A DNA stretch of 64,000 nt from Enterobacter sp. ENT03 (GTDB lineage Bacteria; Pseudomonadota; Gammaproteobacteria; Enterobacterales; Enterobacteriaceae): positions 62,001 to 126,000 of the forward strand of contig NZ_JAHUXA010000004.1 in NCBI RefSeq assembly GCF_019218745.1. Direction: 5' to 3'. The notes under the pieces are model-generated. The model saw only the letters and a list, made by a program, of their open reading frames with translations, made no database searches and was not told the origin of the DNA. The number at the start of each line of letters is the position of its first letter. Position 1 is the stretch's first letter. This document shows positions 50,376 to 61,671 of this stretch, in pieces. Made by a program: the position numbers and the translations under genes.

Positions 50376-51218
50376 GCCGTTTTCACTGACGTCTACTTGC
50401 GGCACGGAAAAACCCAGTTCACTGGAGATCGCCTGCGCGGTCTCGCGCAGCGGTTTGAGCAGATTCTTTTCGCCAATCTGCTTAAGCCGCGAAGTGGAAA
50501 GCGAAATGGAAATCGCGTAAGGCACACGACGATGGATGTCGAACACCGGCACCGCAATGCACGACACGCCCAGCTCATTCTCTTCACGATCCATCGCCAT
50601 ACTGCTGTCGCGGATCTGCGCCAGCTCGTCATACATCGCGGGCAGTGCCGTGATGGTGTTGCGCGTCAGCGGCTGGATCTGCTCCTGATGGCTCTCCCAG
50701 TACGCTTTCACATACTCCGGCTGACCAAACGCCATATAAATTTTGCCCATCGCCGAGCAATAGAGCGGCATATGTTGGCCGATATAGGCGCGCGTACGCA
50801 GCATGCCGGTGGTTGGCTCCAGCTTGTAGATCAGGATCGCGTGATCGTCTTCGCGGCTGGAAAAGTTAATGGTTTCGCCGGTGGCAATGTTAAGCGCTTC
50901 CAGGTGCGGGGCCGCGACATGAATGATATTCAGCGAGCTTAACGCCTTCTGACCCACGGCAATAAATTTGGTTGTTAGCCGGTAGCTCCCTGCCGCCGGT
51001 GCGGGGGTGACGTAGCCACAGGATTGCAGGCCCTGCAGCAAACGATGCACGGTGCTTTTATTCAGTCCGGCCAGTTCTGACAAATGGGCCAACGGACAAC
51101 CGTTCGGATAATTGCTGAGAATTTCAATCAACATCAGACCGCGAAACAAACTCTGGCTCCCGGCGGGCCGCTCTTTTTCTTGTGCCACGTCTGTCACGTC
51201 AGCCTCTTTGCGTTTCAT
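50367..51218 (-). CDS. yiaJ: IclR-family repressor PlaR (YiaJ)
   Basis: Represses the divergent yiaK operon; the E. coli homologue responds to plant-derived phenolic and sugar metabolites, and is called PlaR. It has 283 residues. The N-terminal winged helix is SQSLFRGLMLIEILSNYPNG through LAGLNKSTVHRLLQGLQSCGYV. The C-terminal IclR effector domain includes INFSSREDDHAILIYKLEP and ISISLSTSRLKQIGEKNLL. The ATG at 51218 sits behind GGAG; it gives a divergent first 20 residues, then AQEKERPAGSQS as in E. coli. An in-frame ATG 14 codons upstream lacks support. Confidence 0.95.
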   Translation of the reverse strand: MKRKEADVTDVAQEKERPAGSQSLFRGLMLIEILSNYPNGCPLAHLSELAGLNKSTVHRLLQGLQSCGYVTPAPAAGSYRLTTKFIAVGQKALSSLNIIHVAAPHLEALNIATGETINFSSREDDHAILIYKLEPTTGMLRTRAYIGQHMPLYCSAMGKIYMAFGQPEYVKAYWESHQEQIQPLTRNTITALPAMYDELAQIRDSSMAMDREENELGVSCIAVPVFDIHRRVPYAISISLSTSRLKQIGEKNLLKPLRETAQAISSELGFSVPQVDVSENGST

Positions 51219-51368
51219 CGCTTCCACTCCCGTTTTTATCGCGCCCTGATGGTAGCGCAAAGTGTGTTTCAGTTCACGATCTGGACAGAAATATTGTAAC
51301 TAACTGATTTTGAAGAATATCACAAATGACGCTGTCGATTGCTTTGTTAAAAAGTGATCGCTATATTT

Positions 51369-51393
51369 GAAATCAGATTTCGCATAGTGAAAT
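51369..51393. promoter_or_regulatory. Candidate PlaR/YiaJ operator in the yiaJ-yiaK intergenic region
   Basis: Two interlocked inverted repeats, GAAAT-N3-ATTTC and ATTTC-N7-GAAAT, share the middle arm. They lie 53-77 bp upstream of the yiaK ATG, in a divergent regulator-operon interval where an IclR operator is expected. No regulator binding is known from the sequence itself. A TGATCGCTATATTTGA stretch next to it resembles half a CRP site. Confidence 0.45.
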
Positions 51394-51445
51394 TTAGCGA
51401 GAAAAAAGCGATCAATTGCCCACCCAAAAACAGGAGTCCTACGGC

Positions 51446-52923
<1,478 letters not shown>

Positions 52924-52950
52924 TTCCGCCTGACAGGCAGGAGCCATAAA

Positions 52951-53883
52951 ATGCAAAACCCTGACGCCGGTTATATTATCGGCGCGTATCCCTGCGCGCC
53001 GTCGTTTCACCAGAAAAATGAACATGAGGAGGCTACCTTCTGGCGGCAACTTGCCGACACGCCGCATATTCGCGGCATCGAACAGCCCTGCCTGGAAAAT
53101 TTACATCCGTATGGCGATGCATGGTTACTGAAACACACGCCCGCCGACTGGCAGATTGTGGTGACGGCGGTGATGGAAACCATGCGTCGCCGCGCCGGTA
53201 ACGGTGGATTTGGCCTCGCCTCCGCCGATGAAGCGCAGCGCCGTGCTTGTGTGGCCTATTACCGCCATCTGCACAGCAAAATCAACGACATCAATGAGGC
53301 GCAGGCGAACAAGATCATCGCTCTTGAACTCCAGGCCGCGCCGCAGGCGGGCAATGCCAGCGTGGCCGACGCCCGCGATGCCTTTTCCCGCTCCATCAAC
53401 GAGATAGCCAGCTGGGACTGGTCGTGCGAGCTGGTACTGGAACACTGCGATGCCATGACGCAGACCGCGCCGCGCAAGGGTTTCCTGCCGCTGGATGCGG
53501 TGCTGGACTGCATTGCCGATCTTAACGTCAGCCTGTGCATTAACTGGGCGCGTTCCGCCATCGAAGGCCGCAGCGCCGACTTGCCGCTCGCCCATGTCCA
53601 CACCGCCCAGGCCGCCGGGAAATTCAGCGCCCTGATGTTTTCCGGCACCAGTGAAAATGGCCCATACGGTGACTGGCAGGATCTGCATGCGCCTTTCGCC
53701 CCCTTCTGCCCGGAAAGTTTATTAACGGCAGAGCGGGCGCGAGAATTATTTAATGCGGCGCCGCCCGCAGCGTTACTTTTTTCCGGTATCAAGCTGCTGG
53801 AAATTAATGCTAATGCTGATGTTGACCATCGGATTGCGATATTACGCGATGGCATTACTGCGTTAATTAATGCCACACAATAA
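52951..53883 (+). CDS. yiaX1: DUF4862 protein (Klebsiella yiaX1 type)
   Basis: A 310-residue protein of the DUF4862 family, the fourth-position gene of the Klebsiella yiaKLX1X2PQRS operon, absent from the E. coli K-12 operon. Its function is unknown. A TIM-barrel-like layout is suggested by [13 protein letters not shown] at the N-terminus, [13 protein letters not shown], then [25 protein letters not shown] and [22 protein letters not shown], reminiscent of the sugar isomerase/epimerase superfamily with His, Glu and Asp in strand-end positions. The start follows CAGGAG. It is followed by the permease yiaX2 after 57 bp. An isomerase role for an ascorbate-type acid is a guess. Confidence 0.85.
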   Translation: MQNPDAGYIIGAYPCAPSFHQKNEHEEATFWRQLADTPHIRGIEQPCLENLHPYGDAWLLKHTPADWQIVVTAVMETMRRRAGNGGFGLASADEAQRRACVAYYRHLHSKINDINEAQANKIIALELQAAPQAGNASVADARDAFSRSINEIASWDWSCELVLEHCDAMTQTAPRKGFLPLDAVLDCIADLNVSLCINWARSAIEGRSADLPLAHVHTAQAAGKFSALMFSGTSENGPYGDWQDLHAPFAPFCPESLLTAERARELFNAAPPAALLFSGIKLLEINANADVDHRIAILRDGITALINATQ

Positions 53884-53940
53884 TAAAAAAATAACGCCAA
53901 TACCTTAATCATAACTCCCGTTTTTAATGAGACGACAACG

Positions 53941-55269
53941 ATGAACACTTCCTCTACACCTACATCTGAACGTAATATTATCCCGCGCCAGCGCTGGCTG
54001 CGAATTATTCCCCCCATACTCATTGCCTGTATTATTTCTTATATGGATCGGGTCAATATTGCTTTTGCAATGCCGGGCGGTATGGATGCCGAACTCGGTA
54101 TTTCCGCCACCATGGCGGGGCTGGCTGGTGGGATATTTTTCATTGGCTATCTCTTTTTGCAGGTCCCCGGCGGCAAAATCGCCGTGCACGGCAGCGGTAA
54201 AAAGTTTATAGGCTGGTCGCTGGTAGCCTGGGCGGTGATCTCCGTACTCACTGGCCTTATCACTAATCAGTATCAACTGCTGGTGCTGCGTTTTCTGCTC
54301 GGCGTTGCCGAAGGGGGAATGTTGCCGGTGGTGCTGACGATGATCAGCAACTGGTTCCCCGACGCCGAGCGTGGACGGGCAAACGCCATCGTTATCATGT
54401 TCGTGCCTATAGCCGGGATCGTCACCGCGCCACTTTCCGGCTGGATCATTACCGTTCTCGACTGGCGCTGGCTGTTTATTATTGAAGGCTTGCTCTCGTT
54501 GCTGGTGCTGGTGCTGTGGGCGTTAACCGTTTATGACCGTCCACAGGAAGCCCGCTGGATAAGCGACGCCGAGAAAAACTACCTTGTCGACACGCTGGCT
54601 GCCGAGCAGCGCGCTATCGCCGGAAAAGAAGTGCGCAATGCCTCCCTGAGCGCGGTGCTGGCGGATAAAACCATGTGGCAGCTGATTGCCCTTAACTTCT
54701 TCTATCAGACCGGCATTTACGGCTATACCCTGTGGCTGCCCACCATCCTGAAAGAGCTGACCCACTCCACCATGGGCCAGGTGGGAATGCTCGCCATTCT
54801 GCCTTACGTCGGGGCGATTGCCGGGATGTTCCTGTTTTCTTCCCTGTCGGACAAAACCGGCAAGCGCAAGCTGTTCGTTTCCCTGCCGCTGATCGGCTTT
54901 TCGCTGTGCATGTTCCTGTCGGTCGCGCTGAAAGACAACGTCTGGCTGTCTTATTCGGCGCTGGTCGGCTGCGGCTTTTTCCTGCAATCCGCCGCAGGGG
55001 TGTTCTGGACCATTCCGGCCCGCCTGTTCAGCGCCGAAATGGCCGGTGGCGCGCGCGGGGTGATCAATGCGCTGGGGAATCTTGGCGGCTTCTGCGGCCC
55101 CTATGCCGTCGGCGTGCTGATCACGCTCTACAGCAAAGACGCGGGCGTTTACTGCCTGGCCGTGTCGCTGGCGCTGGCGGCACTGATGGCGCTGCTGCTG
55201 CCCGCCAAGTGCGATGTGGCCCGCGCTCCGTCAAAACCGAACCTCAGCCAGCGTAAGCATGCGGCGTAA
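53941..55269 (+). CDS. yiaX2: MFS sugar-acid transporter (Klebsiella yiaX2 type)
   Basis: Anion:cation symporter family permease of the major facilitator superfamily with twelve helices and 442 residues. It has ISYMDRVNIAFAMPGGMDAELG in helix 1 and the following loop, GVAEGGMLPVVLTMISNWFPDAERGRANA after helix 4, and a middle cytoplasmic loop near LAAEQRAIAGKEVRNA. In E. coli the same operon slot holds the YiaMNO TRAP transporter; this gene takes that role in Klebsiella. The substrate is probably 2,3-diketo-L-gulonate or a related ascorbate product. A BIME array separates it from lyxK. Confidence 0.9.
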   Translation: MNTSSTPTSERNIIPRQRWLRIIPPILIACIISYMDRVNIAFAMPGGMDAELGISATMAGLAGGIFFIGYLFLQVPGGKIAVHGSGKKFIGWSLVAWAVISVLTGLITNQYQLLVLRFLLGVAEGGMLPVVLTMISNWFPDAERGRANAIVIMFVPIAGIVTAPLSGWIITVLDWRWLFIIEGLLSLLVLVLWALTVYDRPQEARWISDAEKNYLVDTLAAEQRAIAGKEVRNASLSAVLADKTMWQLIALNFFYQTGIYGYTLWLPTILKELTHSTMGQVGMLAILPYVGAIAGMFLFSSLSDKTGKRKLFVSLPLIGFSLCMFLSVALKDNVWLSYSALVGCGFFLQSAAGVFWTIPARLFSAEMAGGARGVINALGNLGGFCGPYAVGVLITLYSKDAGVYCLAVSLALAALMALLLPAKCDVARAPSKPNLSQRKHAA

Positions 55270-55455
55270 CGGCAACGCCCGGCGGCGCAAGCTTGCCGGG
55301 CCTACAACGTCCACACCACCCGGCAACACCACCAAACCACAGACCGGGTAAGCGAAGCACCACCCGGCAACGCCAAACAGTAGGCCGGGTAAGCAAAGCA
55401 CCTCCCGGCAACGCCAAACAGTAGGCCGGGTAAGCGAAGCGCCACCCGGCAACGC
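55270..55455. repeat. BIME / REP array inside the yia operon
   Basis: After a REP pair (CCCGGCGGCGCAAGCTTGCCGGGCC), a 41-bp unit beginning CCGGGTAAGCGAAGCACCAC and containing CCCGGCAACGCC repeats nearly exactly at 55344, 55385 and 55426. Each unit can fold as a small hairpin (CCGGGT / ACCCGG). It lies between yiaX2 and lyxK within an operon and without a terminator T-tract. Confidence 0.85.
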
Positions 55456-55479
55456 GTGCACCGTAACAGAGGTATCAGT

Positions 55480-56985
55480 ATGAATAACAAACAGCCCTTC
55501 TGGCTGGGTATTGATTGTGGCGGCACTTACCTGAAAGCAGGGCTGTATGACCGCCATGGCAACGAGCACAGCATCGAACGCCAGCCGCTGCACACGCTGA
55601 GTGAAAAACCTGGCCGTGCGGAGCGCGACCTGCACGATTTGTGGCAACACTGCGCCGCCACTATCGCCCGCTTGCTGCAACGCACCGGCGTCACCGGCGA
55701 GCAAATCCAGGGCGTGGGTATTTCCGCACAGGGTAAAGGCCTGTTTCTGCTGGATAAAGAGGACCGTCCACTGGGCCACGCCATCCTGTCATCCGACCGT
55801 CGCGCGCTGGAGATCGTCCGCCGCTGGCAACAGGATGGCATTCCGCAACGGCTCTATCCGCATACCCGACAGACGTTGTGGACCGGACATCCGGCCTCGC
55901 TACTGCGCTGGATCAAAGAGCACGAGCCTGCGCGCTACGCGAAAATCGGCTGCGTAATGATGGGCCATGATTATCTGCGCTGGTGCCTGACCGCCGAAAA
56001 GGGCTGCGAAGAGAGCAATATCTCCGAGTCCAACCTCTACAACATGTCTTGCGGATCTTACGATCCACAGCTCACCCGCTGGCTCGGCATCAGCGAAATT
56101 GACGCCGCCCTGCCGCCAATTGTGGGATCGGCACAAATTTGCGGGGAAATCACCGCTCAGGCAGCCGCCATAACCGGTCTGGCGGCGGGTACGCCCGTCG
56201 TCGGTGGCTTGTTTGATGTGGTTTCCACCGCACTCTGCGCGGGTCTGAAAGATGAGCATCAGCTTAACGCGGTGATGGGCACCTGGGCAGTAACCAGCGG
56301 CATCACCGGAGGATTGCGGGATAACGAAGCCCACCCCTATGTCTATGGTCGCTTTGTTAACGACGATCAGTACATCGTCCATGAAGCCAGCCCCACGTCT
56401 TCCGGCAATCTCGAATGGCTGACCAGCCAGTGGGGCGCGATGCCGTTTGCAGAGATCAATCAGGCCGTCGCCACCCTGCCGCCCGCGGGCAGCGATCTGT
56501 TTTTCCTGCCGTTTCTTTACGGCAGCAACGCCGGGCTGGATATGACCAGCGGTTTCTACGGTATGCAGGCGCTGCACACCCGCGCCCATTTGTTGCAGGC
56601 GGTGTATGAAGGCGTGGTGTTCAGCCATATGACGCATCTCACCCGCATGCGCGAGCGCTTTCGCGATGTGCGCGTGCTGCGTGTGACCGGCGGACCTGCC
56701 CGTTCTGACGTCTGGATGCAGATGCTGGCGAACGTCAGCGGTCTGCCGGTGGAATTACCACAACTGGAAGAGACGGGCTGCTTCGGTGCGGCGCTGGCCG
56801 CCCAGGTGGGCACCGGCCTGTACACCACTTTCCGCGACGCGCAGCACCGCCTGCGGCACGAGATCCGCACCCTGATGCCGGAGATGGCCGCCTACGCCGC
56901 ATATCAGCGCAAATATCACCACTATCAACTGTTGATTGAAGCACTTCAGGGCTTTCATGCCCGTATTAAGGAGCACACCCTATGA
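55480..56985 (+). CDS. lyxK: L-xylulose/3-keto-L-gulonate kinase LyxK
   Basis: FGGY-family sugar kinase (yiaP). It phosphorylates L-xylulose and 3-keto-L-gulonate, giving 3-keto-L-gulonate 6-phosphate for SgbH. It has 501 residues. The N-terminal phosphate motif is FWLGIDCGGTYLKAGLYD. GISAQGKGLFLLD, SSDRRA and TLWTGHPASLLRWIKEHEP follow. The FGGY-C signature includes LRVTGGPARSDVWMQMLANVSG and ETGCFGAALAA. The ATG at 55480 follows AGAGG. It overlaps sgbH by 4 bp. Confidence 0.95.
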   Translation: MNNKQPFWLGIDCGGTYLKAGLYDRHGNEHSIERQPLHTLSEKPGRAERDLHDLWQHCAATIARLLQRTGVTGEQIQGVGISAQGKGLFLLDKEDRPLGHAILSSDRRALEIVRRWQQDGIPQRLYPHTRQTLWTGHPASLLRWIKEHEPARYAKIGCVMMGHDYLRWCLTAEKGCEESNISESNLYNMSCGSYDPQLTRWLGISEIDAALPPIVGSAQICGEITAQAAAITGLAAGTPVVGGLFDVVSTALCAGLKDEHQLNAVMGTWAVTSGITGGLRDNEAHPYVYGRFVNDDQYIVHEASPTSSGNLEWLTSQWGAMPFAEINQAVATLPPAGSDLFFLPFLYGSNAGLDMTSGFYGMQALHTRAHLLQAVYEGVVFSHMTHLTRMRERFRDVRVLRVTGGPARSDVWMQMLANVSGLPVELPQLEETGCFGAALAAQVGTGLYTTFRDAQHRLRHEIRTLMPEMAAYAAYQRKYHHYQLLIEALQGFHARIKEHTL

Positions 56986-57638
56986 GCCGACCACTACTGC
57001 AACTGGCGCTCGATCACACCCGCCTTGCGGCTGCCCTGCGCGATGCCGCGCTGTTACAGGACCATGTCGATATTGTCGAAGCCGGCACCATCTTGTGCCT
57101 CAGTGAAGGGCTGAACGCTGTGCGCGCTCTGCGAGAGCAGTGCCCGGATAATATTATCGTCGCTGACTGGAAGGTCGCCGACGCCGGGGAAACCCTCGCC
57201 GGGCAGGCGTTTACGGCGGGCGCTGACTGGATGACCATCATCTGCGCCGCGCCCCTCGCCACCGTAGAAAAAGGGCATGCCGTGGCGCAGTCAATGGGCA
57301 GGGAGATCCAGATCGAACTGTTCGGCAACTGGACGCTGGAGGATGCCCGCGCCTGGCATCGTACAGGCGTGCGCCAGGCTATTTATCACCGGGGACGCGA
57401 TGCGCAGGCCAGCGGTCAGCAGTGGGGCGACGCGGATTTAGCGCGTATGAAAGCGCTGTCTGACATTGGCCTTGAACTCTCCGTCACCGGCGGCATTACA
57501 CCTGCCGATCTGCCGCTGTTCCGTGACATCAACGTCAAAGCCTTTATTGCCGGACGCGCGCTGGCTGGCGCTACCCATCCGGCACAGGTCGCCGGGGAAT
57601 TCCACGCACACATCCGTGACATCTGGGGAGATCGCTGA
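56982..57638 (+). CDS. sgbH: 3-keto-L-gulonate-6-phosphate decarboxylase SgbH
   Basis: Orotidine-phosphate-decarboxylase-superfamily TIM barrel (yiaQ; UlaD paralogue) that decarboxylates 3-keto-L-gulonate 6-phosphate to L-xylulose 5-phosphate. It has 218 residues. Catalytic segments are [40 protein letters not shown] (Asp-x-Lys-x-x-Asp), [30 protein letters not shown] and [28 protein letters not shown] for phosphate binding. It overlaps lyxK by 4 bp and sgbU by one base. Confidence 0.95.
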   Translation: MSRPLLQLALDHTRLAAALRDAALLQDHVDIVEAGTILCLSEGLNAVRALREQCPDNIIVADWKVADAGETLAGQAFTAGADWMTIICAAPLATVEKGHAVAQSMGREIQIELFGNWTLEDARAWHRTGVRQAIYHRGRDAQASGQQWGDADLARMKALSDIGLELSVTGGITPADLPLFRDINVKAFIAGRALAGATHPAQVAGEFHAHIRDIWGDR

Positions 57639-58498
57639 TGCGCAGCCATCCGTTAGGCATTTATGAAAAAGCCCTGCCCAAAGATCTGCGCTGGCCGGAG
57701 CGGCTGGTGCTGGCGAAAAGCTGCGGCTTCGATTTTGTCGAAATGTCGGTGGATGAAACCGACGAACGCCTGGCGCGCCTCGACTGGAGCACCGCCCAAC
57801 GCGCATCCCTGGTGGAGGCAATGCTGGAAACCGGCGTCGCCATTCCATCGATGTGTCTGTCGGCGCACCGCCGTTTTCCGTTCGGCAGTCGCGACGAAAA
57901 CGTTCGCCTGCGCGCCCGAGAGATCATGACCAAAGCTATCCGCCTGGCGCGTGATCTGGGGATCCGCACCATTCAGCTTGCCGGGTACGACGTCTACTAC
58001 GAAACGCATGATGACGGCACCCAGCAGCGCTTTGCCGAGGGGCTGGCGTGGGCCGTCGAACAGGCCGCCGCCGCTCAGGTGATGCTGGCGGTGGAAATCA
58101 TGGACACCGCTTTTATGAATTCCATCAGCAAATGGAAAAAGTGGGATGAACTGCTCGCCTCGCCGTGGTTCAGCGTCTATCCGGACGTCGGCAACCTCAG
58201 CGCCTGGGGCAACGATGTCGCAGCTGAACTGACGCTCGGCATTGACCGCATCGCGGCTATCCATCTGAAAGATACCCAGCCGGTCACCACGCACAGTCCC
58301 GGCCAGTTCCGCGATGTGCCCTTTGGCGAAGGCTGCGTCGATTTCGTTGACGTGTTTAGCACGCTGCAACAACTCAACTATCGCGGCGCGTTTCTTATTG
58401 AAATGTGGACGGAAAAAGCCAGCGAGCCGGTACTGGAGATTATCCAGGCGCGCCGCTGGATCGAAGCCCGCATGCAGGAAGGAGGATTAACATGTTAG
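57638..58498 (+). CDS. sgbU: L-xylulose-5-phosphate 3-epimerase SgbU
   Basis: Xylose-isomerase-like TIM barrel (yiaR; UlaE paralogue) that converts L-xylulose 5-phosphate to L-ribulose 5-phosphate. It has 286 residues with [23 protein letters not shown] at the N-terminus. Metal and catalytic residues are in [14 protein letters not shown] (Glu), [12 protein letters not shown] (Asp), [13 protein letters not shown] (His) and [12 protein letters not shown] (Glu). The stop codon overlaps the sgbE start by 7 bp. Confidence 0.95.
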   Translation: MRSHPLGIYEKALPKDLRWPERLVLAKSCGFDFVEMSVDETDERLARLDWSTAQRASLVEAMLETGVAIPSMCLSAHRRFPFGSRDENVRLRAREIMTKAIRLARDLGIRTIQLAGYDVYYETHDDGTQQRFAEGLAWAVEQAAAAQVMLAVEIMDTAFMNSISKWKKWDELLASPWFSVYPDVGNLSAWGNDVAAELTLGIDRIAAIHLKDTQPVTTHSPGQFRDVPFGEGCVDFVDVFSTLQQLNYRGAFLIEMWTEKASEPVLEIIQARRWIEARMQEGGLTC

Positions 58499-59187
58499 AG
58501 CAACTGAAAGCCGAGGTGCTGGCCGCCAATCTGGCGCTACCGGCGCATGGTCTGGTGACGTTTACCTGGGGCAACGTCAGCGCCATGGATGCCACGCGAA
58601 CGCTGATGGTGATCAAACCCTCCGGCGTTGAGTACGACGTGATGACAGCGCAAGACATGGTGGTGGTCGAGATCGCCAGCGGCGCGGTAGTGGAAGGCAG
58701 TAAAAAACCCTCCTCTGATACGCCGACGCATCTGGCGCTGTATCGCCGTTATCCGGACATCGGCGGCATTGTGCACACTCACTCGCGCCACGCCACCATT
58801 TGGGCGCAGGCCGGGCTGGATCTGCCCGCCTGGGGCACCACCCATGCCGATTATTTTTACGGGGCGATCCCCTGCACCCGCCAGATGACCGACGATGAAA
58901 TCCACGGCGAGTACGAATACCAGACGGGGGAGGTGATCATAGAAACCTTCGCACAACGCGATCTCAACCCGCAGCACATTCCGGCGGTACTGGTGCACTC
59001 TCACGGCCCCTTCGCCTGGGGAAAAGATGCCGCCGATGCGGTGCACAACGCCGTGGTACTGGAGGAGTGTGCCTGTATGGGACTGTTTTCCCGCCAGCTC
59101 GCGCCGCAACTGCCGGAGATGCAGTCTGCGCTGCTGGATAAACATTACCTGCGTAAACATGGCGCGAACGCCTATTACGGGCAGTAA
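58492..59187 (+). CDS. sgbE: L-ribulose-5-phosphate 4-epimerase SgbE
   Basis: Class II aldolase/adducin-fold zinc enzyme (yiaS; AraD/UlaF paralogue) giving D-xylulose 5-phosphate, which enters the pentose phosphate pathway. It has 231 residues. Zinc histidines are in [17 protein letters not shown] and [10 protein letters not shown], and [17 protein letters not shown] is the phosphate site. The ATG at 58492 behind GGAGGA is favoured over longer frames. Last gene of the operon; the AraC-type gene beyond it faces the other way with 2 bp between stops. Confidence 0.95.
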   Translation: MLEQLKAEVLAANLALPAHGLVTFTWGNVSAMDATRTLMVIKPSGVEYDVMTAQDMVVVEIASGAVVEGSKKPSSDTPTHLALYRRYPDIGGIVHTHSRHATIWAQAGLDLPAWGTTHADYFYGAIPCTRQMTDDEIHGEYEYQTGEVIIETFAQRDLNPQHIPAVLVHSHGPFAWGKDAADAVHNAVVLEECACMGLFSRQLAPQLPEMQSALLDKHYLRKHGANAYYGQ

Positions 59188-59189
59188 CG

Positions 59190-60005
59190 TTATGAGTTGA
59201 TATGCTCTTTGCAGTAGCGTCGTTTCCAGACGGCGGGCGTTAAGCCGGTGTGCTTACGGAAAATTTTTCTGAAATAACCGACGTCGCTAAAACCGCACAG
59301 CGTGGCAATCTCTTTTAGCGAACGTGCATCACTGAGTAAAAATTTTTCCGCCGCCCGCACCCGCTGGCGGTGGATCGCTTCCGTCAGCGTCAGGTGAAAC
59401 GTTCGCCGGTAAACGCGCCCGAGGTAATCGGCATTGCAGTGTAATTCCCGCGCGAGCGTGGCGGTGGAAACTGGCCGATGAAACTGGGTGCGAATAAGCT
59501 GCTGCGCTTTCCAGGCAAAAGAGACGCCGCGATCGTCCTGCTGCCTTTCAACGCTTCCGGTCAGGGTTATTTGTTGCAGGATCAGTAATAAAATAAGTTC
59601 CAGCGCGGCGCTGCGCGTTAATTTTTCCTGCTCGCTTAAAAACTGGCGGAATAACGCAATAATATATTGCGGATCCCTGGGCGTCGTATGCTGAGGGACC
59701 GCAAGCGGTAGCGTCGGTTCACCGATCCTGTTGCTGGTCTGTACTTCAAAATGCAGCCAGTAGAATTTAAGATCGGCGGGAAAATCCTCCACGCCAACGT
59801 GACGCCGCTGCGGCCATAATAATAAACTCTCACCGGCGTTCACCCGAAATAGCCGCCCTTCTTCTTCGATCGTCAACGTTCCCTTTTCGACATAAATCAC
59901 CTCCCACGACGCCAGTTTACGCGCCGGATGGCGACCTACACCGCGTGAAATAAATAGCCCGCCGTTTTGCACTTTAATCGGAAGTGTTATGGATAATTCA
60001 AGCAT
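59190..60005 (-). CDS. AraC-family transcriptional regulator
   Basis: A 271-residue AraC/XylS-type protein. The N-terminal cupin sensor domain has SWEVIYVEKGTLTIEEEGRLFRVNAGESLLLWPQRRH. The C-terminal double helix-turn-helix is STATLARELHCNADYLGRVYRRTFHLTL, then LLSDARSLKEIATLCGFSDVGYFRKIFRKHTGLTP. It is divergent from the GPH symporter and GH127 genes and probably activates them in response to an arabinoside or arabinose. It does not match AraC, XylR or RhaS closely enough for a name. It converges on sgbE. Confidence 0.9.
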   Translation of the reverse strand: MLELSITLPIKVQNGGLFISRGVGRHPARKLASWEVIYVEKGTLTIEEEGRLFRVNAGESLLLWPQRRHVGVEDFPADLKFYWLHFEVQTSNRIGEPTLPLAVPQHTTPRDPQYIIALFRQFLSEQEKLTRSAALELILLLILQQITLTGSVERQQDDRGVSFAWKAQQLIRTQFHRPVSTATLARELHCNADYLGRVYRRTFHLTLTEAIHRQRVRAAEKFLLSDARSLKEIATLCGFSDVGYFRKIFRKHTGLTPAVWKRRYCKEHINS

Positions 60006-60260
60006 GAATATTCAATTTCCTGTTTTTATCACCGGTAATTAAACGCTTATAAATTGATTATTAATGAATTATTTTCCACCAGCCCGATCGGCTTCACATT
60101 TTGTGGATGAGGTCGGGATCGTCATCTTTTTATACTTATTTGTTGCCTTGTTGCCGCCTCTAATCCGGGCAGAATGAATAAGGTCATAACCCATAATAAC
60201 GGCCTGTGGTGTTTCACGGGCAATGTGAAAACGACCTCTCCACGCTGCGAGGAGTTATCG
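60006..60260. promoter_or_regulatory. Divergent control region of araC-type gene and arabinoside locus
   Basis: 255 bp without a gene, AT-rich near the regulator (60030-60075). ATTTTGTGGATGAGG and GGTCGGGATCGTCATC hint at direct-repeat or CRP-like halves, but no convincing operator was found. An in-frame ATG at 60174 lies inside; the ribosome site favours 60261. Confidence 0.35.
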
Positions 60261-61661
60261 ATGACCTCTACATCTCTGTCCGGAACGGATATTGCCCATC
60301 ATGATCGTGACGCCATATTATCGGTACGCGAAAAAATAGGTTACGGCCTGGGCGATGCCGGCGGCACGGTTATTACCTGCCTGATAATGAATTTCCTTAC
60401 CTTTTTTTATACCGATATTTTTGGCCTGACCCCGGCGCTGGTCGGCACGTTGTTTATCGCCTTACGCGTCTTTGATGCTATTTCCGATCCGGTCATGGGC
60501 ATTATTGCCGACCGTACGCAAAGCCGTTGGGGACGCTTTCGTCCCTGGCAGCTGTGGGTAGCCATACCAATTGGCATTATTGGCGTTCTGACCTTCACCG
60601 TACCGGATGCCAGCATGGGGGTAAAAATTGCCTGGGCGTTTGGTACCTATCTGCTGCTCTCCGTGGGCTACACGGCGATTAACGTTCCCTATTGTGCGCT
60701 GATCAATACCATGACGACCCGGCACGATGAGGTGATTTCGTGTCAGTCCTGGCGCTTTGTATTGTGCGGCGTCGCAGGCTTCCTGGTGTCGGTCGGCCTG
60801 CCATGGATGGTTGACGTGCTCGGTCAGGGCAATGCGGCCAACGGTTACCAGGCGGGTGTCGGTGTCCTTTGTGCACTCGCCGTGGTGATGTTCTTATGCT
60901 GTTTTTTCTGGGTGCGTGAACGGGTGCCGCTGGCGCTGATGGGTAAATTCACCCTGCGCGAACACCTTGCCGGGCTGCGTAAAAACGATCAGCTGTTACT
61001 GATGCTGGTGATGTCATTCCTGCTGATCAACGTGTTCAATATTCGCGGTGGTGGGTACATGTATTTCATCACCTACGTGCTAGAAGGCAGCACGGCGTAC
61101 ACCTCGCTGTTCTTTACCATGGTGACTTTCGCCTCGATTTTAGGCTCGGTGATCGTTAACCCGCTGACCCGCCGTATTGATGCCGTGAAACTGTATTACT
61201 ACACCAACCTGGTGCTGGCAGCACTGGCTATTGGAATGTGGTTTTTGCCGGGCGGCCCGGCGTATCAAACACTATGGCTGGCGGTCATTCTCGGTAACGG
61301 CGTGATCCTCGGCTTCACGCTGCCGCTGCACTTTTCACTGATGGCCTTTTCCGATGACTACGGTGAATGGAAAACCGGCGTGCGCTCATCCGGCATGAAC
61401 TTCGCCTTCAATCTGTTTTTTATCAAGCTTGCCTGGGCCTCCAGCGCCGGGATCATCAGCCTGCTGTTTATTTTCGTCGCTTACCAGCCAGGCGCAGGCA
61501 ATCAAACTGCCGCGTCGCTACAGGGCATCACGGCGATGGAAACCCTGTTGCCCGCCCTTTTCCACCTGCTGCTGGCCGTCACTATTCGCGCCTGCAAACT
61601 TAATAACCCGATGATGTCGCGCATTGCCACCGATCTGCGTCAGCGTCATGTTCAGTCCTGA
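60261..61661 (+). CDS. GPH-family glycoside-pentoside-hexuronide:cation symporter
   Basis: Inner-membrane sugar:cation symporter of the melibiose-permease type, with twelve helices and 466 residues. Family marks are [61 protein letters not shown], and [16 protein letters not shown]. It resembles E. coli YicJ, which accompanies a xylosidase. The start at 61661 minus 466 codons follows GAGGAG. GH127 follows by 7 bp, so the likely cargo is an arabinofuranosyl oligosaccharide, taken up and then split in the cytoplasm. Confidence 0.88.
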   Translation: MTSTSLSGTDIAHHDRDAILSVREKIGYGLGDAGGTVITCLIMNFLTFFYTDIFGLTPALVGTLFIALRVFDAISDPVMGIIADRTQSRWGRFRPWQLWVAIPIGIIGVLTFTVPDASMGVKIAWAFGTYLLLSVGYTAINVPYCALINTMTTRHDEVISCQSWRFVLCGVAGFLVSVGLPWMVDVLGQGNAANGYQAGVGVLCALAVVMFLCCFFWVRERVPLALMGKFTLREHLAGLRKNDQLLLMLVMSFLLINVFNIRGGGYMYFITYVLEGSTAYTSLFFTMVTFASILGSVIVNPLTRRIDAVKLYYYTNLVLAALAIGMWFLPGGPAYQTLWLAVILGNGVILGFTLPLHFSLMAFSDDYGEWKTGVRSSGMNFAFNLFFIKLAWASSAGIISLLFIFVAYQPGAGNQTAASLQGITAMETLLPALFHLLLAVTIRACKLNNPMMSRIATDLRQRHVQS

Positions 61662-61671
61662 GGAGAAGATG

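Noticed and set aside
55344-55455. 41-bp repeats that might be taken for CRISPR
   Set aside because: No unique spacers; the units are REP/BIME sequence.
60174-60260. N-terminal extension of the GPH symporter from the ATG at 60174
   Set aside because: Poor ribosome site and no hydrophobic or family-like sequence; the ATG at 60261 follows GAGGAG and starts the conserved part.
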